A DNA stretch of 64,000 nucleotides from Sambucus nigra (GCA_949130495.1 OX422222.1:272356109-272420108), one strand, 5' to 3'; shown: positions 43,803 through 56,450, numbered from the stretch's first letter. Numbers and translations: made by a program. The notes: generated by a model not told the origin, from the sequence alone.

Positions 43803-44947
43803 TACTCTCTCACATATATCTCCCCTTCTTCACTAGTATCACACCCACTCTCTTTGGATTCACAAAAAATAGCTTCAGAAGTGTCATCACGTGAGTATCT
43901 CCATGAGAAGATTTATCGTCGTCGTTCACATGGTTTGCCATAAACTCTACAAAGTTGCGCTCAATGGAGGAACTCTCTCCCTCTTGCGGTTCACTATAAA
44001 TTAAGGTGGTATTATATGCTATTGGTTTCTTACCCACCTTCTTAAGTCTAGTGGGACACTCCGCTACCTTGTGGTCATAACCCTCACAACCAAAACACCT
44101 ATCCGACTCATCTATCTTAATATTCTCACATTTATATTAAGGGACTTGATCCGCCTTGTTGTTCTTGAATTTTTCAAGTCTTTTGGCATCTTTCGATTAC
44201 TTTTAAGACTTAAGAACTTTTTGAAATTCTTTGCCAACAAAGATATATCCTCGAAATTGGTGTCAAAATCATCATTCAAAACTTTAGTCTCCTCCTTTCG
44301 GGCTTTCAAAGCAATGCCCTTTTCTTTCTTTAGCACTTGCTTGGAGGTAAACATGTCAAGTTCATAGGTTTGTAAGTCACCTACAATATCTTCTAGTTTC
44401 GTTGAATCAAGCATACCCAAGGAGTTTTAAATGATCACTTTTTAATCAAATCTACTAGCTAATGTCCTTAAGATTTCCTTTATGACTCTGTTGTCGGGTA
44501 TTTTCTCTCCCAAGTGTAAAACTGATCAAATAGCTCACCCTATAACATTTTAATAGTCTCAAATTATGTAGTGAGGTTTTCAAATTTAGATGCCCTAACC
44601 ATGCTAGTTCCCTCGTGAGTGAGTGAAAGAACATCCCAAGCTTCTTTCTACGTCTCACAAATCATAATACGATTATATTCATCCAGGGTGACAAACGAGG
44701 AAATAACATTTAATCCTTTTGAGTTATAAAGTGCAAGTCTATGTTCGACTTTGATTCATGACTCAACTGGCATTAAACTAGTGGCCTCTGCCTCTCTCAT
44801 GACCTATGGTGACCACCCTTTTTCTATCGCTAACCAAACACACTCATCAATAGCCTTAAGTGAACTTTTCATTCACATTTTCCAATAATCATAATTAATG
44901 CCATAAAAATAAGGAGTTCAAAAAGCATGAAATTTTTCGAAATTCAT
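43803..44947 (-). pseudogene. Element E Gag remnant
   Basis: Starts MNFEKFHAF with a FYGINYDYWK-type DUF4219 motif; the UBN2 region is frameshifted and has stops (LTHEGTSMVRASKFENLTT at 44570-44630). A better frame (44112-44420) covers VGDLQTYELDMFTSKQVL, a Lys-rich linker and FEDISLLAKNFKKFLSLKSN. The knuckle CFGCEGYDHKVAEC is complete (44055-44100). KKPIAYNTTLIYSEPQEGES and FVEFMANHVND follow. It shows the linker that is missing from D. Broken off before the coiled coil. Confidence 0.8.
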
Positions 44948-45004
44948 ACCAACAAGGACAAGGGATCAACACAATAAAAAATGTTTCTATCTCTCATACT
45001 AATT

Positions 45005-46126
45005 TGTAGGCCCCTTTTTCAAAGTGTGCTTTAGGTGAAAACAACTTGCCTTTAAAAAAAATATTTTCCAGTTTTAATACACTCCAAGTTGGTGAACCAA
45101 TTTTACTTAAGTCCAATATTATCTTGTTTAAGCCTAAACATGCGTCTAGGTGATCAAAGTAAGTAAAATAAAAAAGTCAACAAAAGCAACGTCAGATGTA
45201 CGAGGAAACCACTAAGGGAAAAGACCTCGAATGACCCAAGAGAGAAAATCACTATGATACGGTAATTACAGAGGAAGACATACAGACTTACATAACAACT
45301 TGATCCTCAAAATATATGATGCACTTCTTCTCTTTAATCGCTCCAGCACAGTGACCATGCAAAAATCCTTCCACGACACTTGTCCACAGTGCACGAGTCC
45401 ACATGCACCTTGGTATCTATCTATACAGCTTTGGCAGCGTCTACAATTCGGAACATGGCCTTCACCGTTTATTCACCACAAAACTCCAATGAAAGAACTT
45501 GTTCAATATGGATGAAAAAACCGATGGTGCAAACAAGATCTCTATAACATATGTGAATGTGAACTCGAATCTTTTAAACACTAAGGATGGTTTTAGATTT
45601 GAATTCCTTAGAAAACAAGTGTAGTAATATGTAACTGTTCTATTCCGTATTTTGGTTCTTCACCCTTTGAATAACTTCACCATGTCATTTGAACGACACT
45701 GAGATGTCATTTGAACAATTGATGATGTCGTTTGATCCTCCCAAACATAAGGGAAGAATCCATACGACTCTAAATAGTGTTTATCTAGGATAAAACGAAG
45801 TTAAAATTGTTTAAAAACATTTACAACATTTTAAAATCAATTATAAACAAAATAACATCTTTAAAATATTTTTTGAGCCCCATAAACATTATGCGTTCAT
45901 ACTTGAGAGTTGATGGAAATGCAATGTGATATAAAGACGTGAAATGTGCACCAATAAACACGGCATGATAAATCTTTGAAACTTGGATGCTATGTCTTCA
46001 AACAACACGCTATAAACTTTGTGGGAATCATGACAAGATGAAAATCTATCTATAACTGAAACAAGTTTTCTCTGAAATTAAGTCAATTACATACAAATTA
46101 ACTCAATTGGAAATTTAGTCCTTACA
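45005..46126 (-). repeat. Element E 5' LTR
   Basis: 1122 bp; minus TGTAAGGACTAAAT to GGCCTACA, the same TGTAAGGAC start as A and C. Degenerate palindrome cluster at 45668-45735 (gtcatttgaacgacac twice). Confidence 0.75.
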
Positions 46127-47740
46127 GGCTTACCCAAATTTCGAAGACGAAATTCCTTTTCAAGGGGAGAAGTATGTAATACCCCGTAGTTTTATATATA
46201 TTTAATTGGACATTTAAATTATGTGGGTGACACATAATTTAATTAAAATAAGAAATAATAAGAAAATAATTAAATAATAATTTAAAATGACATGAATAAT
46301 ATTTATGTGATAATCCATTTACAAGTGTGATATAGTAAATGAAATTGGATGTCAAATAATATTATGTCATTAGTGAGTAAACGCGACATAATTTAATAAT
46401 ATCTCAATTGGGACACACTTGGTTAAATTATAGTAGGTTGGGATGGAAAATATTATTAAATGACTCGGATGACAATTTTGAGTGCTTGATTGATCTGAAA
46501 TGGGTCAAAATAGTCAAAATTGAGTAGCTAACGGTTGTGTTTGGGTCTCAGGAGCATTTTAGATTAATCAGGACTAACTTAAGTGACATTTGGACTTCTT
46601 AATGGTATATATAAAGTCAAAAATGGGATTATGCTTATGTTATGAAAGGTTTGGGTTTAGGGAAGAGTCATTTCACAAAACCAAAGGTTAGGAGAGTTAT
46701 ACAAAGAGTAGAGAGAAAGTGAAGAGAATTGGAAAAGAAAATTCAACAGTCTAAGGGAGGAATTAGAGAATTTTTCAAGAACACTCTAGGAATGAATAAG
46801 TGGAAGGAGATTCTTAGAGGACTAGCTACGTCTTCATAAAAAATCAAACTCTACAAACCTTAAAGCAAGTAATTAACTTGCTATTTAATTTGTTTATTTA
46901 TCTTTAGTCATATCATAGTTGGGAAATGATGTTTTGGAATATTTTCACATAAAAATGATGGGATTTTGGAAAATTAATTAGAATTTGAAAATAGTTATAA
47001 TTGGAAAATGTTATAAATTATTAGTTTTTGGAGAATTAACATTGATTGAGAATTCTGAATTTCCAAGAGTTGATATTGATACGAACAATGAGAGTATGGA
47101 AATGATTATGTGACTATTTTAATACAATAATGGTATACTTGATGTAAATCTCATGTAAAGATCATGTGTACATGAATTCTATAATGAAATGAATGTGTTT
47201 TAGATTTGGATTCATAATGATTATTAATCATTGAGGAATATACGATTTGGTATTAAATTTGTTGAAAATTGAAATGGGCAGAACTGGGATTGACAGCAGG
47301 GGAGAACCGGTTCGCCCTCAAGTCGAACCAATTTGGTTTGCCTGTTACAGACAAAATTGGTTAATTAATATAATTCGATCATGATTTAATTTCGGGATTT
47401 AAATTGTAATGTTCGAGTATAATTTGGGAACTTCTGGGAAAATAGTAACGTGGAGAAAAATGCCTTGTGATGAATAGGGATATATCCGGGGTATGAATGT
47501 GTGAAAGATATTCGAGGGTGCAAGTTGTATATTTGGAAAATTATATTTACATCTAAATTATGGTGACGTAAACTCGAGAATTTAGGCCACGGACTGAATT
47601 ATGATAATTATGTGTCTAGAATTGATATTTAAAAATATATAAATTAATTTATTAAGTGAATAATTAATTAATTGAGTATAAAATGGAGTAATGAGTGATA
47701 ATGCATTTTGTGCCATTTTTGACAGGCATGATTAAATAAA

Positions 47741-50700
47741 CTAGGTGAAAACCTGCGCAATGAGCGAGAAAATATTAGGATAGTAATAAATAATAAAACG
47801 GTGCATACATTTGTAAATGATAAATGAAATAAATAAAAACAAAATTAAATTATTTTTGATGATGAAAAACTTAGAATGTTGTTGAAAACATAATAGAAAT
47901 GGTCCACATATAAATCAAATAGATAGATATTTATTGTTGCAGTAGAAAACATCCAATCTTCACTTCTCAGAAATGGTTTTTTTTCTTCCTTTCATCCAAT
48001 TTCCTGAAACAAAGTAATGAGAAAAATATGTTAATAAGTAAAAAATCAATTTAAAATATTTTAGAATAAGAATTACGTAATGAATTTAAATTACCTGGTA
48101 ACTATTTTCCTTTTTTAAGTGTTTTCATTTTCAGGTTCAATAGCAGCAGAGACATTTGATTGTGATGGTGAAACTTGACTTACCCCAATGGAGGTTTGAC
48201 TGTTATTTATAATGATAGTATTGGGAAAGACGTTGAGCGATCTTTTTCCTATTAAAAAAATTATATATAGTTAGAATTTAAAAAAAATATGTATTTTATA
48301 TGTAATAAACATATATTACCTTTTGATTTGTGATGTCATTTTTTGAGGTATCTCCCCGAATTGTATCAGGTAAGATGTTTAAAACTGTGTAATTTTCATA
48401 GCCACAAATTACGTTGAAATTATTGTGCTTCAGTCAGAAGATGAGAGTGGCACCAATGGTTGAGAAATTATATAATTAGAAAGTAATCATTGAAAGATTT
48501 TAAAATTAAATGTTTAATAGAATATCTCGTTGGGTGTGTTCGAACGTAACATTAAAGTATCAAAAGTGATTGAAATAAATTGAAGAAATAAAACGTATAT
48601 AAGAAAAATTAGGTAAGTATCAAGTCACAAAAAAATAGATGATGAATATTCCATTACATTATTTTCCATAATCAAGGAGATTTGAAATAGCTTGAGGAGA
48701 TGAGAATATAAATTGTTCACCCATGTCATATATATATATATATATATTAGGTTTCTATAGGATGCATTAAGGCATTATTATATATAGTAGGTTTCTATTG
48801 AAATCAGCATATTTACTCAGGCACTCAGACGTTAAATGATTCACAGAGTCAAGTGAATCATGAAGATCATCCCAGATAATTTAGGAATGGATGACAGATA
48901 GTCCTATGATGAGTGATAATATGTAGGTAACTAAGGTTAATACGTTGACAATCAGACCAGATTTTATAAACCCCATCATGATTATGACCGACATAACTAA
49001 CAAGTAAAAATTGATGTATTAAGTTACGGTGGGAAATTGAACATCAACTTTTTTATTCAATGGTTGAGTGACCAAACACTCACCTTCTCAAAATTTAAAC
49101 AAACAAAGTTTTACTCAAATCTGTCATGCTGTTGTATAATGCTTGCGTGGGGAGAACTTGATATTACAGGAGTCTAAGCATGCCAAAGATTTCTTCCTCA
49201 ATAAATGGGTCTGTCATACGAACAATAAGAAAAGAAGACACATTTGGATATGTGTAATGATGACTTCTTTGTGGTTGATCTGGAATGGAAAAACTTGTAG
49301 AGTATTTGAATGAGTTCATAAAGATGTAAAAAATCTTAAGTTCCTTCCATTCCAGATCAGATCCAGACAGTCACAAATGATGTTTTATGATTTTCCAAGC
49401 ATGAGAACATAAAGACAGTTTGATATTTGTATTGAGGTAATTAAGAATTTATTGAAAATTATATATGATTTATGTACATAACATGTAATTTAAATTCATC
49501 AATTTAATTTTAATTAGATATTAGAGAATTTAAAATTTAGTTTAGGAGTTGAGCCTAAGATTTAATGTTCGTTGTTATAAAATAAATGAAAAAATCTATA
49601 TGCTTACTTGGATTTGAAATCGTTAGTGGCATGAACATCTGGGTTGGTGTAAACTTTTGTTACATTAGTTACTGAAAGAGAAACATTGTCTGGGAAAAAA
49701 AAATTGACGATGAAGTTTTAGTTGAGACATAAATATGTATACGTAATAATAATGATAATAAAAAATAAAATTTTAGATACCTTTAAATTTTATGGATACA
49801 GTTGAGGTAGAGAAAATAATCAAATGATCCTTGAATTGAGTGCATATATCTCCAGTTATTAGGGATGTTTCATTGCCCCATAGAGTGATTGAAAGCCTTT
49901 GACCCCTATAGAATGTAGTATGAATTAATGGAATAATTTTTTTTATATATATTATTTGTAAGAAGCAAACAATTTTAATAGTAAGAATGATGTACCTCTC
50001 ATTTTCAAGATGTAAAACTCTTTTTTTTACCACTGAGCCTTGAGCAGGCCGATCCTCAACTAGAGATATGGCAATCAAATGACCCAAAACGTATGTGAAT
50101 GAAGTAATTGATACTTAGATAAATATAGAAAAGTTTAAGGTATAATTATTATTGAGAAAATGAAGTTTGAATATTAAATACCGGTTAGGTACGTGTCATC
50201 GCCAATTTTGGACCTTAAATCTTCATATTCAACGAATTGGAAATGATATTTTGGAATGAGCAAATTGTTCCCATGAGATTGTATAAACTTTGATGATGGA
50301 ATGAATTAAATCATGAGTTTGTATGATGAGACTTTGTAGTTGAATTTTTTTCTCAACAACACTAAAGTTTGTAATGGTGTATACGCTCCCTTCCTCAAGT
50401 ACCTTTAAAAACATTCATAAAATACAAATATATATTTAAAAAATAGTAAACTACAATAAAATATTATATAATTCTGGAAAATTCATAAACCTATGATTTT
50501 CTAGTAAAATAACATTGAAACTTATAAGAAAATATTTCCACAAATGATTTTCACCAAATATTACAAGAATATTTTAAAGTATAAAAAAGATGAAAAAATT
50601 TACAAACATTTTACGACAATCAGAAAATACAAATTCATATTTAAATATTCAGAAAAAATAGCTATTACCACATCCAGAAAAAAATGACAGCCAGGGCCAA

Positions 50701-51926
50701 GTTTGAGGAAGGTCACAAGTTACTGTTGCACAACCAATAAAATTAAAGGGGATAAAACTTTCAAACACCTAATAATGTCCACTTGGAAATATTTCCAGCC
50801 AGGAAATTCATTACACAATTTAGTGAAATTTTTTGAATGTTTTGAGGGTAGTCCTTACTTTGAGAGATGTAAACTCTAAGTTCTTTTCATGACAGTGTTA
50901 AATCGAGAATAAATAAATAATTTATTCGTATTAGTAAGAATTATCAAGGAGCATGGGTTTATGATAAGCAGAGTATTGAAGAATCAATAGTGGAATTCTT
51001 TTCAAACCTTCTTGGTTAATCCTTTATTCACAATAGTAAGAATTATCTAGGAGCATGGGTTTGTGATTAGCAGAGTATCAAAGAATAATATTTCAGTAGT
51101 GTCTAAGGCCAGGTTATTAGAATTTATTGAGCAAGAAGAAAACAAAAACATATAAAAACAAATTCATCAACAAATGTTTTCGATTAAAACAATGGGAATA
51201 ATAAAATTCATGGATGTATGTTTTATGGTAAATATTTCATGAAACATTTGATGCAGGTTTTGTATTATTTGAGACATTTCATTAAACATTTAATTGGCGT
51301 TATTTATATAGGGGAAACAGTAATGCCTTCTACATTACAAAGATAACAATTTTGACCCATAACATGAACTGATAATTTTTCATTGAACAAATCATTAAAT
51401 ATTCAAACATATATAACTGTAAAAATGAAACTCTTCCTTCATTTGATTTATGCATAATATGAGTTCACATTTTAAACATGGAAATAGATAAAGTAAGAAA
51501 TTGTAAACTTACTTGATGAATTGCTCCAGTAGCAGATGTTGCATTACCCTAATGTGAAAATTCCCGAAGATGTTTGTTAACAATTTTGTGATAATCCAAA
51601 TGACCTCCATGAAAATTTTTATACATCCATATGCATTTACACTTTATAAAATAGGCAGCTAGCTGTATACTCTTTATTCATACGTCATAACTGAAGATGT
51701 AATTGAATTAATTTAGAAGTTCAATGGGCGACTGTAGCTATAGTCTAATGGCCGTATGAATATGAAGAGTTGTAGAGGGTTTTAGTTCAAGGATTAAAAA
51801 CGGTTGTAGAGTGCTTTTGAGGGTTCCATTTGGGACGTTAGCTCTAGAGAATGGTTTTAGGGAAGTTATACACGTGGATAACTTAATAAGCAACTTTCTT
51901 ACTTGGATAGCCCCATTGATAAGGGA
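47741..51926 (-). mobile_element. Helitron copy 1
   Basis: Minus-strand 5' end TCCCTTATCAATGGGG preceded by A (51927). The 3' end is a degenerate hairpin CTCGCTCATTGCGCAGG, then TTTTCACCTAG, followed by T (47740). This matches Helitron rules (5' TC, 3' hairpin plus CTRR, insertion between A and T). 4186 bp. Carries an RPA-like gene on the same strand; no Rep/helicase seen, so non-autonomous. Confidence 0.75.
48115..50407 (-). pseudogene. RPA1-like OB-fold gene, copy 1 (multi-exon)
   Basis: Exons readable on the minus strand. 50407-50182 is the end of a DUF223-type OB fold: VLEEGSVYTITNFSVVE and IPKYHFQFVEYEDLRSKIGD. 50113-49996 has GHLIAISLVEDRPAQGSV. 49905-49781 has QRLSITLWGNETSLITGD. 49689-49608 has NVSLSVTNVTKVYTNPDV. 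Near 48440-48320 is YENYTVLNILPDTIRG, and 48248-48115 is the last exon, Ser/Asn-rich, ending in TAA. Introns have GT donors and AG acceptors, and phases join correctly across the four large exons. The order (strand-binding OB fold, then VTLWG-type OB fold, then YxNPD) is that of plant RPA70-like proteins found as host genes and in Helitrons. A frameshift at an A-run and an in-frame stop in the first exon inactivate it. The first exons are not identified. Confidence 0.78.
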
Positions 51927-53071
51927 TCCTAAATGCTCGATGCGCGGGAAAAACATTAACAAATAAGAAATACGGTGCATACATTCGTAAATGATAAATG
52001 AAATAAATAATAAATAAATAAATTATTTTTGATGATGAAAAACATAGAATGTTTTTGAAAAACATAGAATGTTGTTGAAAACATAATGTCACTGGTCCAT
52101 ATGTAAATCGAATAGATATATATTTATTGATGTAGTAGAAAACGTCCACTCTTCACTTCTCAAAATGTTTCTTTTTCTTCCTTTCATCCAAGTTCCTGTA
52201 ATAAAGTAATGAGAAAAATATGTCAATAAAATAAGATGTTTGAAACTATGTATTTTCATAGCCACGAATTAAGTTGAAGTTATTGAGCTTCAGTTAGAAG
52301 ATGTGAAAGGTACCGATGATTGAGAAATTATATAATTAGAAAGTAATCATTGTAATATTTTAAAATTAAATGTTTAATAGAATACCTCGTTCGGTGTGTT
52401 TGAACGTAGCGTTAAAATATCAACAATTGTTCTCCATTCTGCTGAATAGCTAACGGTGAAAACTTGTCCTCTTATTGGATTGGATGCAATGAAGAATGGT
52501 CTTTGTTCGGTTTTTCGTTTGTGAAAATTAAAGTGAAATAAATGGAAAATCAAAGAGATTGAAATAAATTGAAGAAATGAAATGTAAATAAGAAAAAGTA
52601 AGTAAGTATTATGTCACAGAAAAACTAGATGATGAATATTCCATTCCATTAATTTCCATAATCAAGGAGATGTGAAATAGCCTTAGGAGGTGAAAATATA
52701 AATTGTTCACCCGTGTCATATTGATATATATAGTAGGTTTCTATAAAATGAATTAAGGCAATGTTATATATAATAGGTTTCTATTGAAAAGTTTTGTTAC
52801 ATTAGTTGCTGAAAGAGAAACATTCCCTGGGAAAAAAATATTTGATGACGAAGTTTTAGTTGAGACATAAATATGTATACTTAATAATAATGATAATAAA
52901 AAATAAATTTTTAGATACCTCTAAATTCTCTGATTGTAGTTGAGGTAACAGTAACAATAAAATGATCTTTGAATTGAGTGCATATATCTCCAGTTATTAG
53001 CGATGTTTCATTGGCCCATAAAGTGATTGAAAGCCTTTGACCCCTGTAGAATGTAGTATGAATTAATTGAA

Positions 53072-53112
<41 letters not shown>

Positions 53113-55073
53113 TGAAAGAAGCAAATAATTTGAAAAGTAAGAATGATGTCCCTCTCATTTTCACGTGGTAAAACTCTTTTTTTTTCCACCGAGCCTTGAG
53201 CAGGCTGATCCTCAACTGGCGATATGGCAATCAAACGACCCAAAACATATGTGAATGAAGTAATTTATACTTAGATAGATTTAGAAAATTTTAACGAATA
53301 ATTGAGATTGAGAAAATGAAGTATGAATATTAAATACCGGTTAGGTATTTGTCAACGCCAATTTTGGACCTTAAATTCTCGTATTCCACAAATTGAAAAT
53401 GATATTTTGGAACGAGGAACTTATTCCCATCAGACTGTATAAACTTTGATGATGGAGTGAATTCAATCACGAGTTTGTACGATGAGAATCTGTAGTTGAA
53501 TTTGTTTTCAAAAACACTAAAGTTTGTACGCTCCCTTCCTCAAGTGCCTTTAAAAACATTCATATAATCCAAATATATATTTTAAAAATAGTAAACTACA
53601 ATAAAATATTTTATATTTCTGGAAAATTCATAAACCTATGATTTTCAGCAAAATAACATTGAAACTTATAAAAAAAATATTTCAACAAATCATTTGCACC
53701 AAATATTGCAAGAATATTTTAAAGTATCAAAAAACTGGAAAAAATTTACAAACATTTTACGACAATTAGAAAATACAGATACATATTTTAATATTCAGAA
53801 AAATAGTTATTACCACACCCAAAAATAACAGCCAGGGCCTAAGTTTGAGGAAGGACACATGTTACAGTTGCACAACCAATAAAATTAAAGGTGTTAAAAC
53901 TTTCAAACACCTAATAATATCAACTTGGAAGTATTTTCATTCAGGAAATCCATTACACAGTTTAGTGAAAAAACATGAAAGGTTTGAGGGTAGTCCTTAC
54001 TTTAAGAGATGTAAACTCTAAGTTCTCTTCATGACAGTGTTAAATCGAGAATAAATAAATCATTTATTTATGTTAGTAAGAATTATCAAGGAGCATGGGT
54101 TTCTTATTAGCAGAGTATTAAAGAATGAATAGTGGATTTCTTTTCAAACCTTCTTGGTTAATCCTTTATTCATAATAGTAACAGATATCTAGGAGCATGG
54201 GTTTTCGATTAGCAGAGTATCAAAGAATAAGATTTCAGTAGTGTTTAAGTCCAGGTTATTAGAATTTATCGAGCAAGAAGAAAACACAAACATAAAAAAA
54301 CAAATTCATCAACAAACGTTTTTGATTAAAAAAATGGGAATAATAAAATTCATGGATGTATGTTTTATGGTAAATATTTCATGAAACATTTGATGCAGGT
54401 TCTGTATTATTTGAGACACATTTCATCAAACATTTAATTGGCACTATTTATATAGGGGAAATAGTAATGCCTTCTCCATTACAAAGATGAAAGTTTTCAC
54501 CCATAACATTAACTGATATTTTTTCATTAAACAAATCATTAAATATTGAAATATATATAGCTGTAAAAATGAAAATCCTCCATTTTATTTATGCATAATC
54601 CGAGTTTCCATTTTAAACATGGAAATAGATAGGTCAAAAATCTTAAACATACTTAATCAATTAATCTAGCAGAACATGTTGCTTTACTCGAATGTGAGAA
54701 TCCCCGAAGATGTTTGTTAACAATTTTGTGATAATCCAAATGACCTCCACGAAAATCTTTATATATCTCATAAGCCTTTACACATTCCATTATTAAATAG
54801 GCAACTAGCTGTATACTGTTTATGCATACGTCATAAATGGCGATGTAATTGAATTTATTTAGAAGTTTAATGGGTGATTGTAGTTGTAGTCTATTGGACG
54901 TATGAAAATGAAGGGCCGTATAGGGTTTTAGTTCAAGGATTGGAATCTGCTGTATAGGGCTTTTGAGTGTTTAATTTGGGACATCAGCTGTAGAGAATGG
55001 TTTAAGGGGAAGTTGTACATGTGGACAACTTAATAAACATCTTGCTTACGTGGATAGCCCCATTGATAAGGGA
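51927..55073 (-). mobile_element. Helitron copy 2, head-to-tail with copy 1
   Basis: Minus-strand 5' end TCCCTTATCAATGGGG at 55073. The left edge has the 3'-hairpin sequence CCCGCGCATCGAGC at 51948-51935 but no CTRR end; instead it runs into ATTTAGGA and copy 1's 5' TC. ATTTAGG also lies just outside the 5' end of copy 2 (55075-55081). Co-linear with copy 1, minus the last exon region and the 48803-49640 segment. Confidence 0.7.
52384..53566 (-). pseudogene. RPA1-like OB-fold gene, copy 2
   Basis: Same exons as copy 1 but with different lesions. The first exon keeps the frame copy 1 lost (FSSYKLVIEFTPSSKF, VPKYHFQFVEYENLRSKIGV) but lacks eight bases after GSV. The second exon (GRLIAISPVEDQPAQGSV) has its donor changed from GT to GG at about 53151. 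The third reads QRLSITLWANETSLITGD. An additional exon at 52384-52510 (FFIASNPIRGQVFTVSYSAE), ending in a GT donor, is mostly deleted in copy 1. The final exon of copy 1 is missing. Not functional. Confidence 0.75.
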
Positions 55074-55142
55074 ACCTAAATTCTTGTAAAGTATTTTATA
55101 GTATTATGGAGATTATTGTTGAATATACTCGTGTGAAAATTG

Positions 55143-55179
<37 letters not shown>

Positions 55180-56450
55180 TAATGTGAAAGATATATTTAT
55201 ATGGATATAATGACATACCGCTTTAAGGTCTGTCATTGGAGGTTACAAAAGTGAGTGATCTTCCCTAGCTAGTGAATGCAGGGTAAGTATTAGTCATGGG
55301 TAATAGTTGCAATGCACGTGCCTATTACAGTTGAGTTCGAGGTGAGGTAATTATGGGTATGGTTATTTCTCACTATCGAGGAAACTTTGACCGTCTCTAA
55401 CGTCGTTGTCTATTTTTTATCGTAGTTCAGTGTGAGATCCCGACGCGGTAGCTAGGATGATGTGAGTATTCCCTGGATTATGATAGCATTAGAGACCCAC
55501 ATCCAGTAAATTATTATTGTTATTAAGAATGGAAGTTATTCATCTATTGTGAGTGATATATATATATATATGGATGATGTGATAATAAACTCACATAAAT
55601 ATGTGGGGAAAAATATATACATGCATATTGAATTAAAATATGAAAATTAATAGCTTGTGAAAGTATTTAATAATGGTTCAATAAATTATAATTGAGAATT
55701 ATAATGATTAGCGAATGTGAAAGCTAAATGAATAAATTATGTAGGATGGTATAACGTATAGAATCTAAGGATATTTGGAAACTCACTAGGCGGGTTGCAA
55801 AACTAGGTGATTAACATGCATACGTTAGGTGCGCAGTTTAGATGAGAGGTGAGTAGTGTCTCATGAGAGAGTGTGTATTAATTTAAATATGGGTACATGG
55901 ATATACATTTATTTATGCATTTTAATTACTCACAAAATATTTTCAAAATGATTTTGGGCTCTTACCTCGTGTTAAAATTTATTTACAAAACCTTTTTGGT
56001 GTTCATCCGCAAGGATGCCAAGCGTGATCATCTTCCCAGATACCGGAGCTATGATAGACTATTACAGGATTCTTGTTTAGTCATTTCCATTCCTTTGTTC
56101 TAGTTCAGGACTCTTGACTATAATCAGGAATGTCGCCTAAGTCAGGCGATTTGTCTTAGTTTATGTTTGATTTCATTCTGGATAGTATGGAGGATTTTCT
56201 GATGATTTATTTAGAAAATTATAACATGTAATAAATTGTTGTTTAGATTTATTTGTTGTTATGGATTTTATTTATATTTCTTAATCGAGATGTGATTTAT
56301 TATTATATTTTTGTGTCACGTTAATAAAGATTAAAATTGGCATGGGTTAATTTAATTGGTTCAAAGTGATGCTAAGAATTAGCCAATGAGATTCATGTTT
56401 CATTTTAATAAAAGTTGATCATCCGTTATTTTAATAGGTGGGGTATCACA

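Larger units (their letters stand above)
43803..46126 (-). mobile_element. Element E: copia-type fragment (5' LTR, primer site, partial gag)
   Basis: Minus strand: LTR 46126-45005 (1122 bp), decayed primer site 45001-44990, gag 44947-43803, then cut. The left edge joins K-family sequence, the right edge joins H's internal 3' end. The LTR matches D's LTR in blocks and has the same palindrome type. Confidence 0.75.
46127..56450 (+). mobile_element. Element H: 3' end of a Tekay/Del-like gypsy element
   Basis: Last 48 bp of internal sequence (coding-like PNFEDEIPFQGE, as at the end of this group's polyproteins) with polypurine tract AAGGGGAGAAGTA (46162-46174), then a complete 3' LTR split by Helitrons. 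The right border CA at 56450 abuts K's integrase; the left part of H is lost. Confidence 0.82.
46175..56450 (+). repeat. Element H 3' LTR, split by Helitrons
   Basis: 46175-47740 and 55074-56450, together 2943 bp, close to G's 2985-bp LTR. Begins TGTAATACCCCG, ends GGGGTATCACA. A gaaccggttcg / gtcgaaccaatttggtt palindrome group lies at 47305-47340. (AT)n tracts at 55143-55180. Confidence 0.85.

Noticed and set aside
49100..49330. LINE fragment on the plus strand
   Set aside because: Only one short LWLIWNGKTCRVFE-like stretch is seen; too little to annotate as a feature.
51883..52149. 88-codon minus frame across the Helitron copy junction
   Set aside because: Spans the boundary between two transposon copies and matches no domain.
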